This document shows positions 14,621-22,758 of a DNA stretch of 23,142 bases, one piece after another. Position 1 is the first letter of the stretch, and every line of letters begins with the position of its first letter. Below the pieces are notes generated by a model. It did no database searches. It had not been told where the DNA came from and was given only the letters and a program-made list of their open reading frames with translations. The DNA comes from Clostridium sp. CAG:253 (GTDB taxonomy: Bacteria > Bacillota > Clostridia > Lachnospirales > Lachnospiraceae), in assembly GCA_000436755.1 (NCBI GenBank), contig FR887281.1, positions 16,419-39,560 of the forward strand, in the 5' to 3' direction. The translations under genes and the position numbers were made by a program.

Positions 14621-15994
14621 TTACACAACCAAATTCGTAATCCAAACACCCTTTTTAACAAGAATATAACCGAGTATAACCTTTATCACATCGGCACTCT
14701 GCACGATAACGTATATTGTGAGTACAGGCAGTGCCGTAAATTTACACAGAATAAACGCAATCGATACCGATACCACCCATGTAAAAATGCTGTCAAACAA
14801 AAACGTAATTATTGTTTTTCCACCGGAACGGAGTGTAAAATACAGCACATTTAAAAATCCCTGCAGCGGGAAAAATGATGCCGTAATTATGATAAACCAC
14901 TGTCCCAGGCGCCTTACCTCTTCTGATGTATCATAAAGTTTCGGAAAGAACCCTGAGCAGGCAACGAGGATTGCTGTAAGAAAAACACATATTCCAGCCG
15001 TAAACCACATAAGTTTGTTTGATGCTTTCTTTGCTTCGTCAAACTTAGACGCTCCAAGATACTGTCCTGATATTATCCCGACAGCATTTCCCATAGCAAC
15101 AAACACAACATTTAAAAGATTGCAGATTGCATTTGATATGTTTAGTCCTGCAATAACCTGTAACCCTTTCATTGAATAACATTGTGTCATGGCTGCCATG
15201 CCGCCTGACCAGAAAAACTCGTTTAAAAATATAGGAAGTCCTTTTATTATAATTACCTTTACTTCACTTATTGAAATTTTAAGTGTCCTATATACACCTC
15301 TTAAAAATTCATACTTCTTTAGGCTAAGATGTGTCCACGCTACGACCACGAGCATTTCAACAAACCTCGCAAGCACAGTTGCTATAGCTGCACCCTCTAC
15401 CTCAAGTCTTGGAAAGCCGAACTTTCCATATATAAGCAGATAATTAAAAACTATATCAACAACAACAGATGCTATACCTCCAACCATCGGCTTGACACTC
15501 TCACCCATCTCTCTCAAACTTCCCGCATAAATCTGTGTAAACGCAAACGGAACAAGACCGATAAGCATTATATGAAGATAATCAAGTCCATATTTAAGCG
15601 TTTTTGCCGAGTCAATACCGCCGTCATTGCCATGCAGATACAGACCTATCATTTTCTCTCCACCAAAAACAAAAGCTATAAGTCCGCAAATTGTTATGGC
15701 TGACGTAATCCAGATTTTTAATCTGAATACATTCTGATAACCCTTTTTGTTGCCCTGCCCGAAATACTGTGCTCCGTATATACCGGGGCCTGACAAGCCT
15801 CCAAACACAGCAAGAAAGAATACAAAAACAAGCTGACTGACAATAGATACCGCTGTCATATTCTCTGTTCCGAGACTTCCGACCATAAGATTATCAACAA
15901 GTCCGACTGCATTTGTAATACCATTTTGTATCATCATCGGAACTGCCAGCGTCATAGCCTTTTTATATACTGAATTTCCGTTACTTTTCATCAT
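14621..15994 (-). CDS. MATE-family multidrug/cation exporter
   Basis: A 457-aa membrane protein with about 12 hydrophobic segments. KKAMTLAVPMMIQNGITNAVGLVDNLMVGSLGTENMTAVSI at the N-terminus and the repeat-type segment of the second half (KGLPIFLNEFFWSGGMAAMTQCYS) identify a MATE exporter driven by a sodium or proton gradient. The substrate is unknown. The start is MM at 15994, and GGAG lies about 13 nt upstream, which is long; the second ATG (15991) is no better. It is the first gene of a probable MATE, response regulator, kinase unit. A leader hairpin and possible leader peptide lie upstream. Confidence 0.92.
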   Translation of the reverse strand: MMKSNGNSVYKKAMTLAVPMMIQNGITNAVGLVDNLMVGSLGTENMTAVSIVSQLVFVFFLAVFGGLSGPGIYGAQYFGQGNKKGYQNVFRLKIWITSAITICGLIAFVFGGEKMIGLYLHGNDGGIDSAKTLKYGLDYLHIMLIGLVPFAFTQIYAGSLREMGESVKPMVGGIASVVVDIVFNYLLIYGKFGFPRLEVEGAAIATVLARFVEMLVVVAWTHLSLKKYEFLRGVYRTLKISISEVKVIIIKGLPIFLNEFFWSGGMAAMTQCYSMKGLQVIAGLNISNAICNLLNVVFVAMGNAVGIISGQYLGASKFDEAKKASNKLMWFTAGICVFLTAILVACSGFFPKLYDTSEEVRRLGQWFIIITASFFPLQGFLNVLYFTLRSGGKTIITFLFDSIFTWVVSVSIAFILCKFTALPVLTIYVIVQSADVIKVILGYILVKKGVWITNLVV

Positions 15995-16012
15995 CTTTTT
16001 ATCTTTACTCCT

Positions 16013-16066
16013 TTATAATTTTCCATACAAAAGACGAGAAGAAATTCCTCTCGCCTTTATTTTCAT
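16013..16066 (-). other. Possible 17-codon leader peptide before the MATE gene
   Basis: Reading MKIKARGISSRLLYGKL then a stop. The frame runs through the leader hairpin at 16033-16055, and its TAA stop directly abuts the AGGAG site used for the MATE gene. The ATG lies at the predicted transcription start and has no ribosome site, so translation would have to be leaderless. This makes it uncertain. Confidence 0.25.
16029..16055 (-). terminator. Terminator-like hairpin in the MATE leader
   Basis: On the minus strand GGCGAGAGGAA pairs with TTCTTCTCGTC, allowing two G-U pairs, and is followed by TTTTG. It begins about 12 nt after the predicted start. Placed between promoter and gene, it may be an attenuator. 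Confidence 0.5.
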
Positions 16067-16073
16067 GATATCT

Positions 16074-16102
16074 ATTCTACCCAGCTTTCATATAAATTAC
16101 AA
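16074..16102 (-). promoter_or_regulatory. Promoter of the MATE unit
   Basis: On the minus strand TTGTAA (16097-16102) and TAGAAT (16074-16079) are separated by 17 nt. The predicted start is near 16067. The rest of the divergent gap up to 16260 is AT-rich. It should hold the promoter for the BspA-like gene, but I see no convincing -35/-10 pair there. Confidence 0.6.
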
Positions 16103-16281
16103 GCAAAATTTTCCGTAAATGCGTTTTTCAGTGTAACATTTCAGTTACTTTTCGACAGCAAAATCTATCTTTCAATCTTTAATTTTTTCTTAAGATTAAA
16201 TTATTTATTATATAACTTGCAACAAATTTAATTTACTTCTGTTATTATAGGTATAGGGAGACATATTACAATAAATTACAT

Positions 16282-16350
16282 GCAGGATTTGTGTCTGTGC
16301 GCACTTGGCACAAACCTGCTATGTACAAAAAACGTGCGCAGAAATGAGGA
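16282..16350 (+). promoter_or_regulatory. Pseudoknot-capable leader next to the BspA-like gene start
   Basis: GCAGGATTTGTG (16282-16293) pairs with CACAAACCTGC (16309-16319), with one bulged base. The 15-nt loop carries TCTGTGCGCAC (16294-16304), which can pair with GTGCGCAGA (16334-16342), leaving a 2-nt bulge. That pairing ends three bases before the GAGGA ribosome site (16346-16350). The arrangement resembles H-type pseudoknot riboswitches that control translation, but I recognise no known class. Confidence 0.45.
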
Positions 16351-16354
16351 TATT

Positions 16355-18841
16355 ATGAAAAAAAGAAAAGTTCTAAAAAAAATAATAGGCACTGCCACCG
16401 CACTTGCAATAGTCTTTTCAAGTACATTTTCATCCTTTGTACCTGAAACCACAAAATCCGTAAGTGCAAAACAGACAACTGAAATCAATGACTACGGCGT
16501 TCTGACAGACTGTAAAACAAACGGCACATTATACATTTCAAAGAAAGTTTGTGCCATTTCTGCCATTGCCCTTGATAAGGCAAACATAACCAAATTTGTA
16601 GTAAACAACGACAATCCTTCATTTAAAGCTATTGACGGTGTTTTATACACAAAAAACGGTACAAGATTAGTAAGATTTCCTAATAATTATTCTAAATCAT
16701 ATACTATTCCGACCGGTGTTAAAACAATTTCCCAATATGCTTTTAGAAATTCAGAGCAATTAGAAGAGGTAATAATTCCCGACACAGTTACAAAAATAGG
16801 CGAGGGTGCATTCTACGGATGCAGTTCACTCAGCAAAATATCTATTCCGCAAAAAATAAGAGCAATACGCCCTTATACATTTTTTAACTGCTCATCACTC
16901 AAAAATATTAAACTGCCTTCAAAACTTCAAATATTAGGCAGTTGCTCATTTCAAGACTGTAAAAGCCTTAAAACTATAAATATACCAAAAAATATTGAAA
17001 GCATTACATATGGTACATTTATGGGATGCGAAAAACTAAAAAAAATAAGTTTTCCTGCATCTCTTGATACAATCGGTTCTCAGGCATTTAAAGACTGCAA
17101 GAGCCTGAAATCTTTAAAACTTCCAAAAAAGCTTGCCTATATTAAGAAAGGAGCATTTTATTCATGCAGCAGCCTGAAATCAGTCAGCTTACCTGACAAT
17201 ATTCCAACTGTAAATTACAATACTTTTGCCGACTGCACCAGTCTTAAATCATTTACATTTGGAAAATACACAAATGAGATAACTTCACACGCCTTTTACG
17301 GCTGTACATCATTGAAGAATATAACAATACCAAAAAATATTGAAAGCATCTCATCAAGTGCATTTGAAAACTCTGTTGAAAACTTTAAAGTCTCATCAGA
17401 AAATGCTGTGTATTCATCAAAAAACGGTGTGTTATATAATAAAGCGCAGACTTCAATCAAAAAATACCCATGCTTAAAATCAGGAAGTTATACTTTCCCT
17501 GATACTGTAAAAAATATTACTTACAGGGCATTCGCTAATTGTAAATATTTAAAAACCTTAACACTTACGGATAAAATCAAAGTATTGGATTTAAGTTCTT
17601 TCAGCGGTTCAGGTATAACATGTCTGAATCTTTCCGCAAAACTTGAATCTATTTACGGCAGTTCATCAAACTTTAAAAACCTGAAAAAAATAACAATACC
17701 TAAATCAAACCCAAGATTTTTTGTAAATGATGATGTTTTGTATTGTTATTATGATGTTGATAAATATATGTCATCAAACTCTGCATCATCATGGGATGAA
17801 AACCAGTCAACATCAAACTACAATATACTTATTTATCCTACAGGTAAAAAAGGTACTATTACAATATTAGAGCAGACATTATACACATCTGATATTCCCC
17901 GCGAAAATCAGGCATCATACTTTAAAACAGCATCCATAGCAACAGGTGCGGCTTTCTGTACATCTGAAAACGGAATACTTACAAATATGAGCAAAACTGA
18001 AATCTCAGTAATGCCTGGCAGAATAAGCAATTGTTACATTGGCAGCAAAATCAAACACTTATATTACATACAGACTTACAAAACATACCTTACAAATCTG
18101 AAGAAATATACAGTATCAGACAGCAATAAATATTATAAGGCAAAAAATGGTGTACTTTACAATAAAGCGGTTACAAAACTTATTGACTATCCTTCACAAA
18201 AAACAGGTAGTTATAAATTTCCAAGTACAGTAACATCTGTATATTACACAGCATTTAAAAATGCAGCAAAGCTTGAGGAACTTAAAATCGGTAAAAATAT
18301 AACGTCCTGCAGAAACCTTTCACTTGAAAACTGCAAAAACCTTACAAAATTTACCATACCTGAAGACTGTTCTGTAAGAAGAATATCCTTACAGTTAAAT
18401 TCTTCTGTTGCACCTAAGCTTATATCTATCCCTACATCGCTTATCTCATTCAAAATGTATGGCGTATCCGATAAGCTTCGTAATAAAGCTACAATACAGG
18501 GATTTACAAACACTTGTGCCGAAAAAGCTGCAAAAAAACACAAACTCAACTTTATAAGCAAAGGTGTTGTCCCAACAGCTTTGAAACACATCAAGATAAA
18601 AGCATATATAAATGAAAGATATTTAAAAGTAAGCTGGGCTAAATCTAATGATGCAAGCGGATATGAAATCTATACAGATAACAATATCACTAAAAAGATT
18701 ACAGACAGCAACATAACAACCGCTAATATTTATATAGGAAAAAAGAGTTCAACCGTGTTATACATAAGAGCTTACAACATTGTAAAAGGCAAAAAACTGT
18801 ATTCTAAAGCCAGCAAACGTTATGTATTTCTTGATAATTAA
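16355..18841 (+). CDS. Secreted BspA-like leucine-rich repeat protein
   Basis: An 828-aa secreted protein. Residues 1-38 are a signal peptide (KKRKVLKK, hydrophobic stretch, likely cleavage after VSA). The body is made of LRR_5/BspA-type repeats of about 23 residues (IPDTVTKIGEGAFYGCSSLSKISIP and many like it). They are arranged around a larger module seen clearly three times, NGVLYNKAxTxLxxYPxxKxGSYxFPxTV, with a divergent form at NPRFFVNDDVLYCYY. The last ~85 residues (ALKHIKIKAYINERYLKVSWAKSNDASGYEIY) look like a fibronectin-III-type domain. No sortase motif or other anchor is visible. BspA-like proteins often bind host or microbial surfaces; that role is an inference. The ATG at 16355 follows GAGGA; an in-frame start at 16280 lies inside the leader fold. 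Confidence 0.88.
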   Translation: MKKRKVLKKIIGTATALAIVFSSTFSSFVPETTKSVSAKQTTEINDYGVLTDCKTNGTLYISKKVCAISAIALDKANITKFVVNNDNPSFKAIDGVLYTKNGTRLVRFPNNYSKSYTIPTGVKTISQYAFRNSEQLEEVIIPDTVTKIGEGAFYGCSSLSKISIPQKIRAIRPYTFFNCSSLKNIKLPSKLQILGSCSFQDCKSLKTINIPKNIESITYGTFMGCEKLKKISFPASLDTIGSQAFKDCKSLKSLKLPKKLAYIKKGAFYSCSSLKSVSLPDNIPTVNYNTFADCTSLKSFTFGKYTNEITSHAFYGCTSLKNITIPKNIESISSSAFENSVENFKVSSENAVYSSKNGVLYNKAQTSIKKYPCLKSGSYTFPDTVKNITYRAFANCKYLKTLTLTDKIKVLDLSSFSGSGITCLNLSAKLESIYGSSSNFKNLKKITIPKSNPRFFVNDDVLYCYYDVDKYMSSNSASSWDENQSTSNYNILIYPTGKKGTITILEQTLYTSDIPRENQASYFKTASIATGAAFCTSENGILTNMSKTEISVMPGRISNCYIGSKIKHLYYIQTYKTYLTNLKKYTVSDSNKYYKAKNGVLYNKAVTKLIDYPSQKTGSYKFPSTVTSVYYTAFKNAAKLEELKIGKNITSCRNLSLENCKNLTKFTIPEDCSVRRISLQLNSSVAPKLISIPTSLISFKMYGVSDKLRNKATIQGFTNTCAEKAAKKHKLNFISKGVVPTALKHIKIKAYINERYLKVSWAKSNDASGYEIYTDNNITKKITDSNITTANIYIGKKSSTVLYIRAYNIVKGKKLYSKASKRYVFLDN

Positions 18842-18876
18842 ATTCAAATAAAATAAGTCCATAACTTATTTAAACC

Positions 18877-18912
18877 AAAAAGATGCCACACGAAACCATG
18901 TGGCATCTTTTT
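18877..18912 (+). terminator. Terminator of the BspA-like gene
   Basis: AAAAAGATGCCACA (18877-18890) pairs with TGTGGCATCTTTTT (18899-18912), a 14-bp stem with an 8-nt loop and a T run. It lies 35 nt past the stop codon and could also work for the tRNA transcript from the other side. Confidence 0.9.
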
Positions 18913-18938
18913 TAATACGCTTTTCAGACATAGAAAAA

Positions 18939-19009
18939 AGCGGGTGATGGGAATCGAACCCACGTATCCAGCTTGGAAGGCTGGTGTTCTACCATTGAAC
19001 TACACCCGC
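18939..19009 (-). tRNA. tRNA-Gly (anticodon TCC)
   Basis: A 71-nt cloverleaf: acceptor GCGGGTG/CACCCGC with discriminator T, D arm GTTC..GAAC, anticodon stem CCAGC/GCTGG with loop CTTCCAA (anticodon TCC), and T loop TTCGATT. CCA is not encoded. A T-rich tract follows the 3' end. Confidence 0.96.
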
Positions 19010-19025
19010 GTCAAAGACAAGAACT

Positions 19026-19053
19026 ATTATAACACACTGTTTTGAAAATGCAA
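19026..19053 (-). promoter_or_regulatory. Promoter of tRNA-Gly
   Basis: On the minus strand TTGCAT (19048-19053) and a consensus TATAAT (19026-19031) are separated by 16 nt; the tRNA begins 16 nt after the -10. Confidence 0.75.
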
Positions 19054-19089
19054 GAGGAAATTTGATTTTTTTTAGATTTTTTTATTTTC

Positions 19090-19126
19090 TGGAAAAGCTG
19101 CTATTTATATTTCTATAAATAGCAGC
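19090..19126 (-). terminator. Terminator of the esterase gene
   Basis: GCTGCTATTTATA (19097-19109) pairs with TATAAATAGCAGC (19114-19126), a 13-bp stem with a 4-nt loop, followed on the minus strand by TTTTCC. It lies 31 nt past the esterase stop. Confidence 0.8.
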
Positions 19127-19157
19127 CAAATTGTACAAAACTATTGCTACTCCTTTG

Positions 19158-20330
19158 TTAGAATATACGCTTCATGAAATTAACAAGTCCATTTTTCCAA
19201 ACTTCAGGACTATGCCCCCCACTCGGATACTGATACCATATATGATCTACTCCATTTTTTTCAAGCTCCAGATGATAATTCTTAGGATTATCTCCTACAG
19301 TTCCATCTGCATCCCCACTGCAAAGCATAACCAATGCAGGTGTATCCTCTTTATTTTCAATCTTTAACAGTGACTGGTTTAATGTTGGTGCTGCTGAAAA
19401 TGAACCTATATAATTGAACTGACCTTTTAATGTGAAGCCTGTGCAAAGTGCTTCCATGCCCCCCATAGACAAACCACATATTGCAGTATATTTTTTGTCC
19501 TTAGAAACAGCATAATTTTTATAAATATATGGTTTAAGATCCGTACTAAATTCTGCCTCAAAATCAGTGAATGCTTTAATATTTTTTTGGCTCAATGTTT
19601 TTTTATCCAAACCATCAGGCGGTATAATACTTGGAAAAACAGCAATAACAGGTGCTGCTTCTTTTCTTGAATAAAGACTATCCAAAATACCTCCTGCATT
19701 CATAGATACCCACTGATTTCCATCGCAGCCAATACCATGTAACATATATACTACAGGATATTTTTTCTCTTTATTATATTTCGGCGGCAAATAAACATAT
19801 GCCTCTCTATCTTTATTATAAATTTTAGAATGATATGTGATTTTAGAAACAGTCCCATGTTCTACACTTTTGTCTTCATATAAAGACATATCAACATCAA
19901 AATATTTCTTAAAATCTTCTAAGCTGCCACTTGATTTTGCAGTCTGCCAATTTGGATCATTTATTGTCTCTGCAGGTTTTCTTGTTTCTACAGGCACCTC
20001 ACCTGCCTTAACCACTTTTACATTACATATCCACTTATCTTTTTTATATTTAGCGGTTATTTTCGCATTGCCAACATTTTTGGCAGTAATAATTCCCTTT
20101 TTGCTGACTGTAACAACATTTTTCCTATCAGAACTCCACTTGATTTTATTTCTTATCTTTTCTTTTTTTACCGAAATTTTCATTGATTTTCCTTTTTTAA
20201 TTTCTAAACTTTTAGGAATCATTGTATTATTTTTTGCATATGTACTTTTACAGAAATATGTTCCAATAACAATTACAACCAAAAGAGCTGTAATAATTAA
20301 ACATGCTGTTTTTCTACTTATTTTTTTCAT
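19158..20330 (-). CDS. Secreted or anchored Big_2-linked esterase (CE1/feruloyl-esterase type)
   Basis: A 390-aa exported protein. Residues 1-32 form a signal peptide or membrane anchor. A bacterial Ig-like (Big_2) domain follows at about 40-105 (SLEIKKGKSMKISVKK, KIKWSSDRKNVVTVSKKGIITAKNVGNAKITA). The C-terminal alpha/beta hydrolase has YPVVYMLHGIGCDGNQW, the nucleophile elbow GLSMGG with Ser288, a probable acid in SGDADG and the catalytic His373 in GGHSPEVW. The fold matches esterases that release ferulic or acetyl groups from plant xylan, but related proteins act on other esters. The ATG at 20330 has GGAGG 10 nt upstream; an earlier ATG (20351) precedes that site. It is transcribed away from an AraC regulator, a likely controller. 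Confidence 0.87.
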   Translation of the reverse strand: MKKISRKTACLIITALLVVIVIGTYFCKSTYAKNNTMIPKSLEIKKGKSMKISVKKEKIRNKIKWSSDRKNVVTVSKKGIITAKNVGNAKITAKYKKDKWICNVKVVKAGEVPVETRKPAETINDPNWQTAKSSGSLEDFKKYFDVDMSLYEDKSVEHGTVSKITYHSKIYNKDREAYVYLPPKYNKEKKYPVVYMLHGIGCDGNQWVSMNAGGILDSLYSRKEAAPVIAVFPSIIPPDGLDKKTLSQKNIKAFTDFEAEFSTDLKPYIYKNYAVSKDKKYTAICGLSMGGMEALCTGFTLKGQFNYIGSFSAAPTLNQSLLKIENKEDTPALVMLCSGDADGTVGDNPKNYHLELEKNGVDHIWYQYPSGGHSPEVWKNGLVNFMKRIF

Positions 20331-20370
20331 TTCTAATCTTCCTCCATACATTAAATTTTCACTTGATTTA

Positions 20371-20399
20371 TTGACTTAGAACTATATATATGGTACTAT
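20371..20399 (+). promoter_or_regulatory. Promoter of the araC-type/aldehyde dehydrogenase operon
   Basis: TTGACT (20371-20376) and TACTAT (20394-20399) are separated by 17 nt, giving a leader of about 86 nt. A weaker minus-strand promoter for the esterase (ATGACG, 18 nt, TATAGT) overlaps it, so the two directions may share one control region. Confidence 0.6.
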
Positions 20400-20491
20400 T
20401 TCAACGTCATTATTGCTATAGAATAAATCGCAAAAACATATAAAATATCGACTTCAACACATATTGTACATTCATAGAAATGAGGGATTAA

Positions 20492-21406
20492 ATGGTGCAA
20501 AAAATATTTTTTAGTACAACACCAAATATTTTTCCAAAAATTATACTTGCAAACAGCGTATATATAAATGCTCCAAATTGTCATTTTACCAGAACTCCAA
20601 ACGAATATATAATTTACTTTATTTTAGACGGAAAAATGATTCTTAAAGAGGATACAAATATTTATAATTTAAAAAAAGGGGATTGCCTTTTGTTAGATTC
20701 CTCAAGAACACATAGTGGTATTCGCTCAAACTCCTCTGTAAAATACCTATATATTCACTTTCAAACAGATTTTATTGAAAATATTTTTTTGCAAAACGAC
20801 TTTACAAGATTATCTATAAAAAATAAAATATATTTAAATGAGACAACCAATAATACTATTTTGATACCGAAATATTCTACTTTAAAACCGCCTTATTATA
20901 AACAGTTTTTAAACAATAGCAACGAACTCATTCATATAATGAACAACATTACCGAACACAAAAACATACTTGCCGGCTGCTCATTACTCAAATTATTTAT
21001 TTTATTAGAAAAAGCATTTCAATATAGCCTAATATCCGATACACCGCCCAAAGATATTCGTGTACTTGAATTGATAAATTACCTAAATGAACACTATGCT
21101 GAAGATATTACCAGCAGTAAAATTGCAAACTATTTTTACAATAACTATGATTATTTAAATCGTATATTCAAAAAGCAAACAGGAAAAACTATTTTTTGTT
21201 ATTTAAATGAATATCGGATTACAGAAAGTAAAAAACTTTTATACAGTGGTTTATTAACCAATAAAGAAATTGCAGAAAAAGTTGGTTTTCATAATGAATT
21301 TTACTATTCAAAAGTATTTAAACAATATACCGGTTTAAGTCCAAGAGAATATAAAACAAATGGAGGTATAAAATGCAACAAAGTAACGCAACCTTTTTCT
21401 ACTTAA
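20492..21406 (+). CDS. AraC-family transcriptional regulator
   Basis: A 304-aa regulator. The N-terminal half is a cupin-like ligand-binding region (EYIIYFILDGKMILKEDTNIYNLKKGDCLLLDSSRTHSGI). The C-terminal ~100 residues are the double helix-turn-helix DNA-binding domain (LNEHYAEDITSSKIANYFYNNYDYLNRIFKKQTGKT, then TNKEIAEKVGFHNEFYYSKVFKQYTGLSPREYK). GAGGG precedes the ATG. Its last 34 nt overlap the start of the aldehyde dehydrogenase gene, so the two are translationally linked. It is divergent from the esterase. Ligand unknown: a sugar or plant-wall product is plausible for this subfamily but not shown. Confidence 0.92.
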   Translation: MVQKIFFSTTPNIFPKIILANSVYINAPNCHFTRTPNEYIIYFILDGKMILKEDTNIYNLKKGDCLLLDSSRTHSGIRSNSSVKYLYIHFQTDFIENIFLQNDFTRLSIKNKIYLNETTNNTILIPKYSTLKPPYYKQFLNNSNELIHIMNNITEHKNILAGCSLLKLFILLEKAFQYSLISDTPPKDIRVLELINYLNEHYAEDITSSKIANYFYNNYDYLNRIFKKQTGKTIFCYLNEYRITESKKLLYSGLLTNKEIAEKVGFHNEFYYSKVFKQYTGLSPREYKTNGGIKCNKVTQPFST

Positions 21407-22758
21407 AACAAATAATAAATAAACAGCATACATTTTTTAATCACAATCAGACAAAAGATATTGCTTTTAGAAAAAACATGCTTTGCAGACTCAAAAAAGC
21501 CATCAGAAAAAACGAAAAAAATATTTTTAAAGCACTCCACCACGACCTCGGAAAATCAAAAGCAGAAGCATATATGTCAGAAATCGCCATGGTCTATCAG
21601 GAGATAGATACTGCAATAGCCAATATCCAAAAATGGAGCAAGCCAAAACACGTATCAGTCACTTTAAGCACGTTTCCATCAAAAAATTACATTTACAATG
21701 AACCTTACGGAGTAGTGCTGATTGTCGCACCGTGGAATTATCCGGTCAATCTCTCACTCTGCCCTTTGGTCGGAGCTATCGCAGCCGGAAATTGTGCTGT
21801 AATAAAATGTTCCAAAAACAGTCAGGCATCATCTGAACTTATTCAGGACATTATCAACGATACATTCAGCAATAACTATATTTACTGCACAGATGCCGAC
21901 ATAAATCATGACATACTGCTAAATCAAAAATACGATTATATCTTTTTTACCGGAAGCCCTGACGCAGGCAGAAAAGTCATGAAAAAAGCCAGCGAAACGC
22001 TTACTCCTGTTTCACTTGAACTCGGTGGAAAAAGTCCTTGCATAATAGACGAAACAGCCAATCTCAAAATGGCAGCAAGAAAAATTGCATGGGGCAAATT
22101 CCTAAATGCCGGACAGACCTGTATTTCAATAGATTATGTATTTATACATGAAAGTGTAAAAAAAGCATTTATAACAGAACTTAAAAAAGAAATCAACAAA
22201 CGTTATGCCAATGCTGCTTTTAACGATTCATACCCCAAAATTGTAAACCGCCGCCATTATAACCGTTTAAAGAAACTGATTTCTACAGAAACAAAAATTA
22301 TAGGCGGAGAATATAATGATATCGAACGAAAAATCGCACCTGCTCTTTTACCTGAAACCGATTTTAACAGACCTGTCATGCAGGAAGAAATATTCGGACC
22401 TTTGCTGCCGATAATCAGTTATAAAAATATAAACAAGATTATACAGACCTTAAAAAACAAAGAAAAACCGCTTGCCTGTTATGTTTTCACATCAAAAAAA
22501 GCCACCGCACATAAGATAATACACGAGGTATCTTATGGCGGAGGCTGTATAAATGATGTAGTTGTCCATATCTCTAACCACAACCTCCCATTTGGAGGTG
22601 TCGGAAACAGCGGTATGGGCAGTTATCACGGAAAATACAGTTTTGAGACATTCAGCCACAAAAAAGGTATCGTTAAAAGCAGCAGTAAATTTGATGTTCC
22701 TGTAAGGTATGCACCGTATGGAAAATTAAAATATTTCCTTATAAAAAAACTTTTATAA
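21373..22758 (+). CDS. Aldehyde dehydrogenase, ALDH3-like
   Basis: A 461-aa NAD(P)-dependent enzyme that oxidises aldehydes to carboxylic acids. Motifs are VVLIVAPWNYPVNLSLCPLVGAIAAGN, FFTGSPDAGRKVMKKAS, the general base Glu216 in SLELGGKSP, the nucleophile Cys250 in NAGQTCISID, and QEEIFGPLLPI. Length and the lack of a long N-terminus fit the class 3 group that acts on fatty or aromatic aldehydes. GGAGGT lies before the ATG, inside the regulator gene. The C-terminus (YGKLKYFLIKKLL) is short and mildly hydrophobic, like a membrane-associating tail. Pairing with an AraC regulator next to an esterase is suggestive of aromatic-aldehyde disposal, but this is speculation. Confidence 0.92.
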   Translation: MQQSNATFFYLKQIINKQHTFFNHNQTKDIAFRKNMLCRLKKAIRKNEKNIFKALHHDLGKSKAEAYMSEIAMVYQEIDTAIANIQKWSKPKHVSVTLSTFPSKNYIYNEPYGVVLIVAPWNYPVNLSLCPLVGAIAAGNCAVIKCSKNSQASSELIQDIINDTFSNNYIYCTDADINHDILLNQKYDYIFFTGSPDAGRKVMKKASETLTPVSLELGGKSPCIIDETANLKMAARKIAWGKFLNAGQTCISIDYVFIHESVKKAFITELKKEINKRYANAAFNDSYPKIVNRRHYNRLKKLISTETKIIGGEYNDIERKIAPALLPETDFNRPVMQEEIFGPLLPIISYKNINKIIQTLKNKEKPLACYVFTSKKATAHKIIHEVSYGGGCINDVVVHISNHNLPFGGVGNSGMGSYHGKYSFETFSHKKGIVKSSSKFDVPVRYAPYGKLKYFLIKKLL

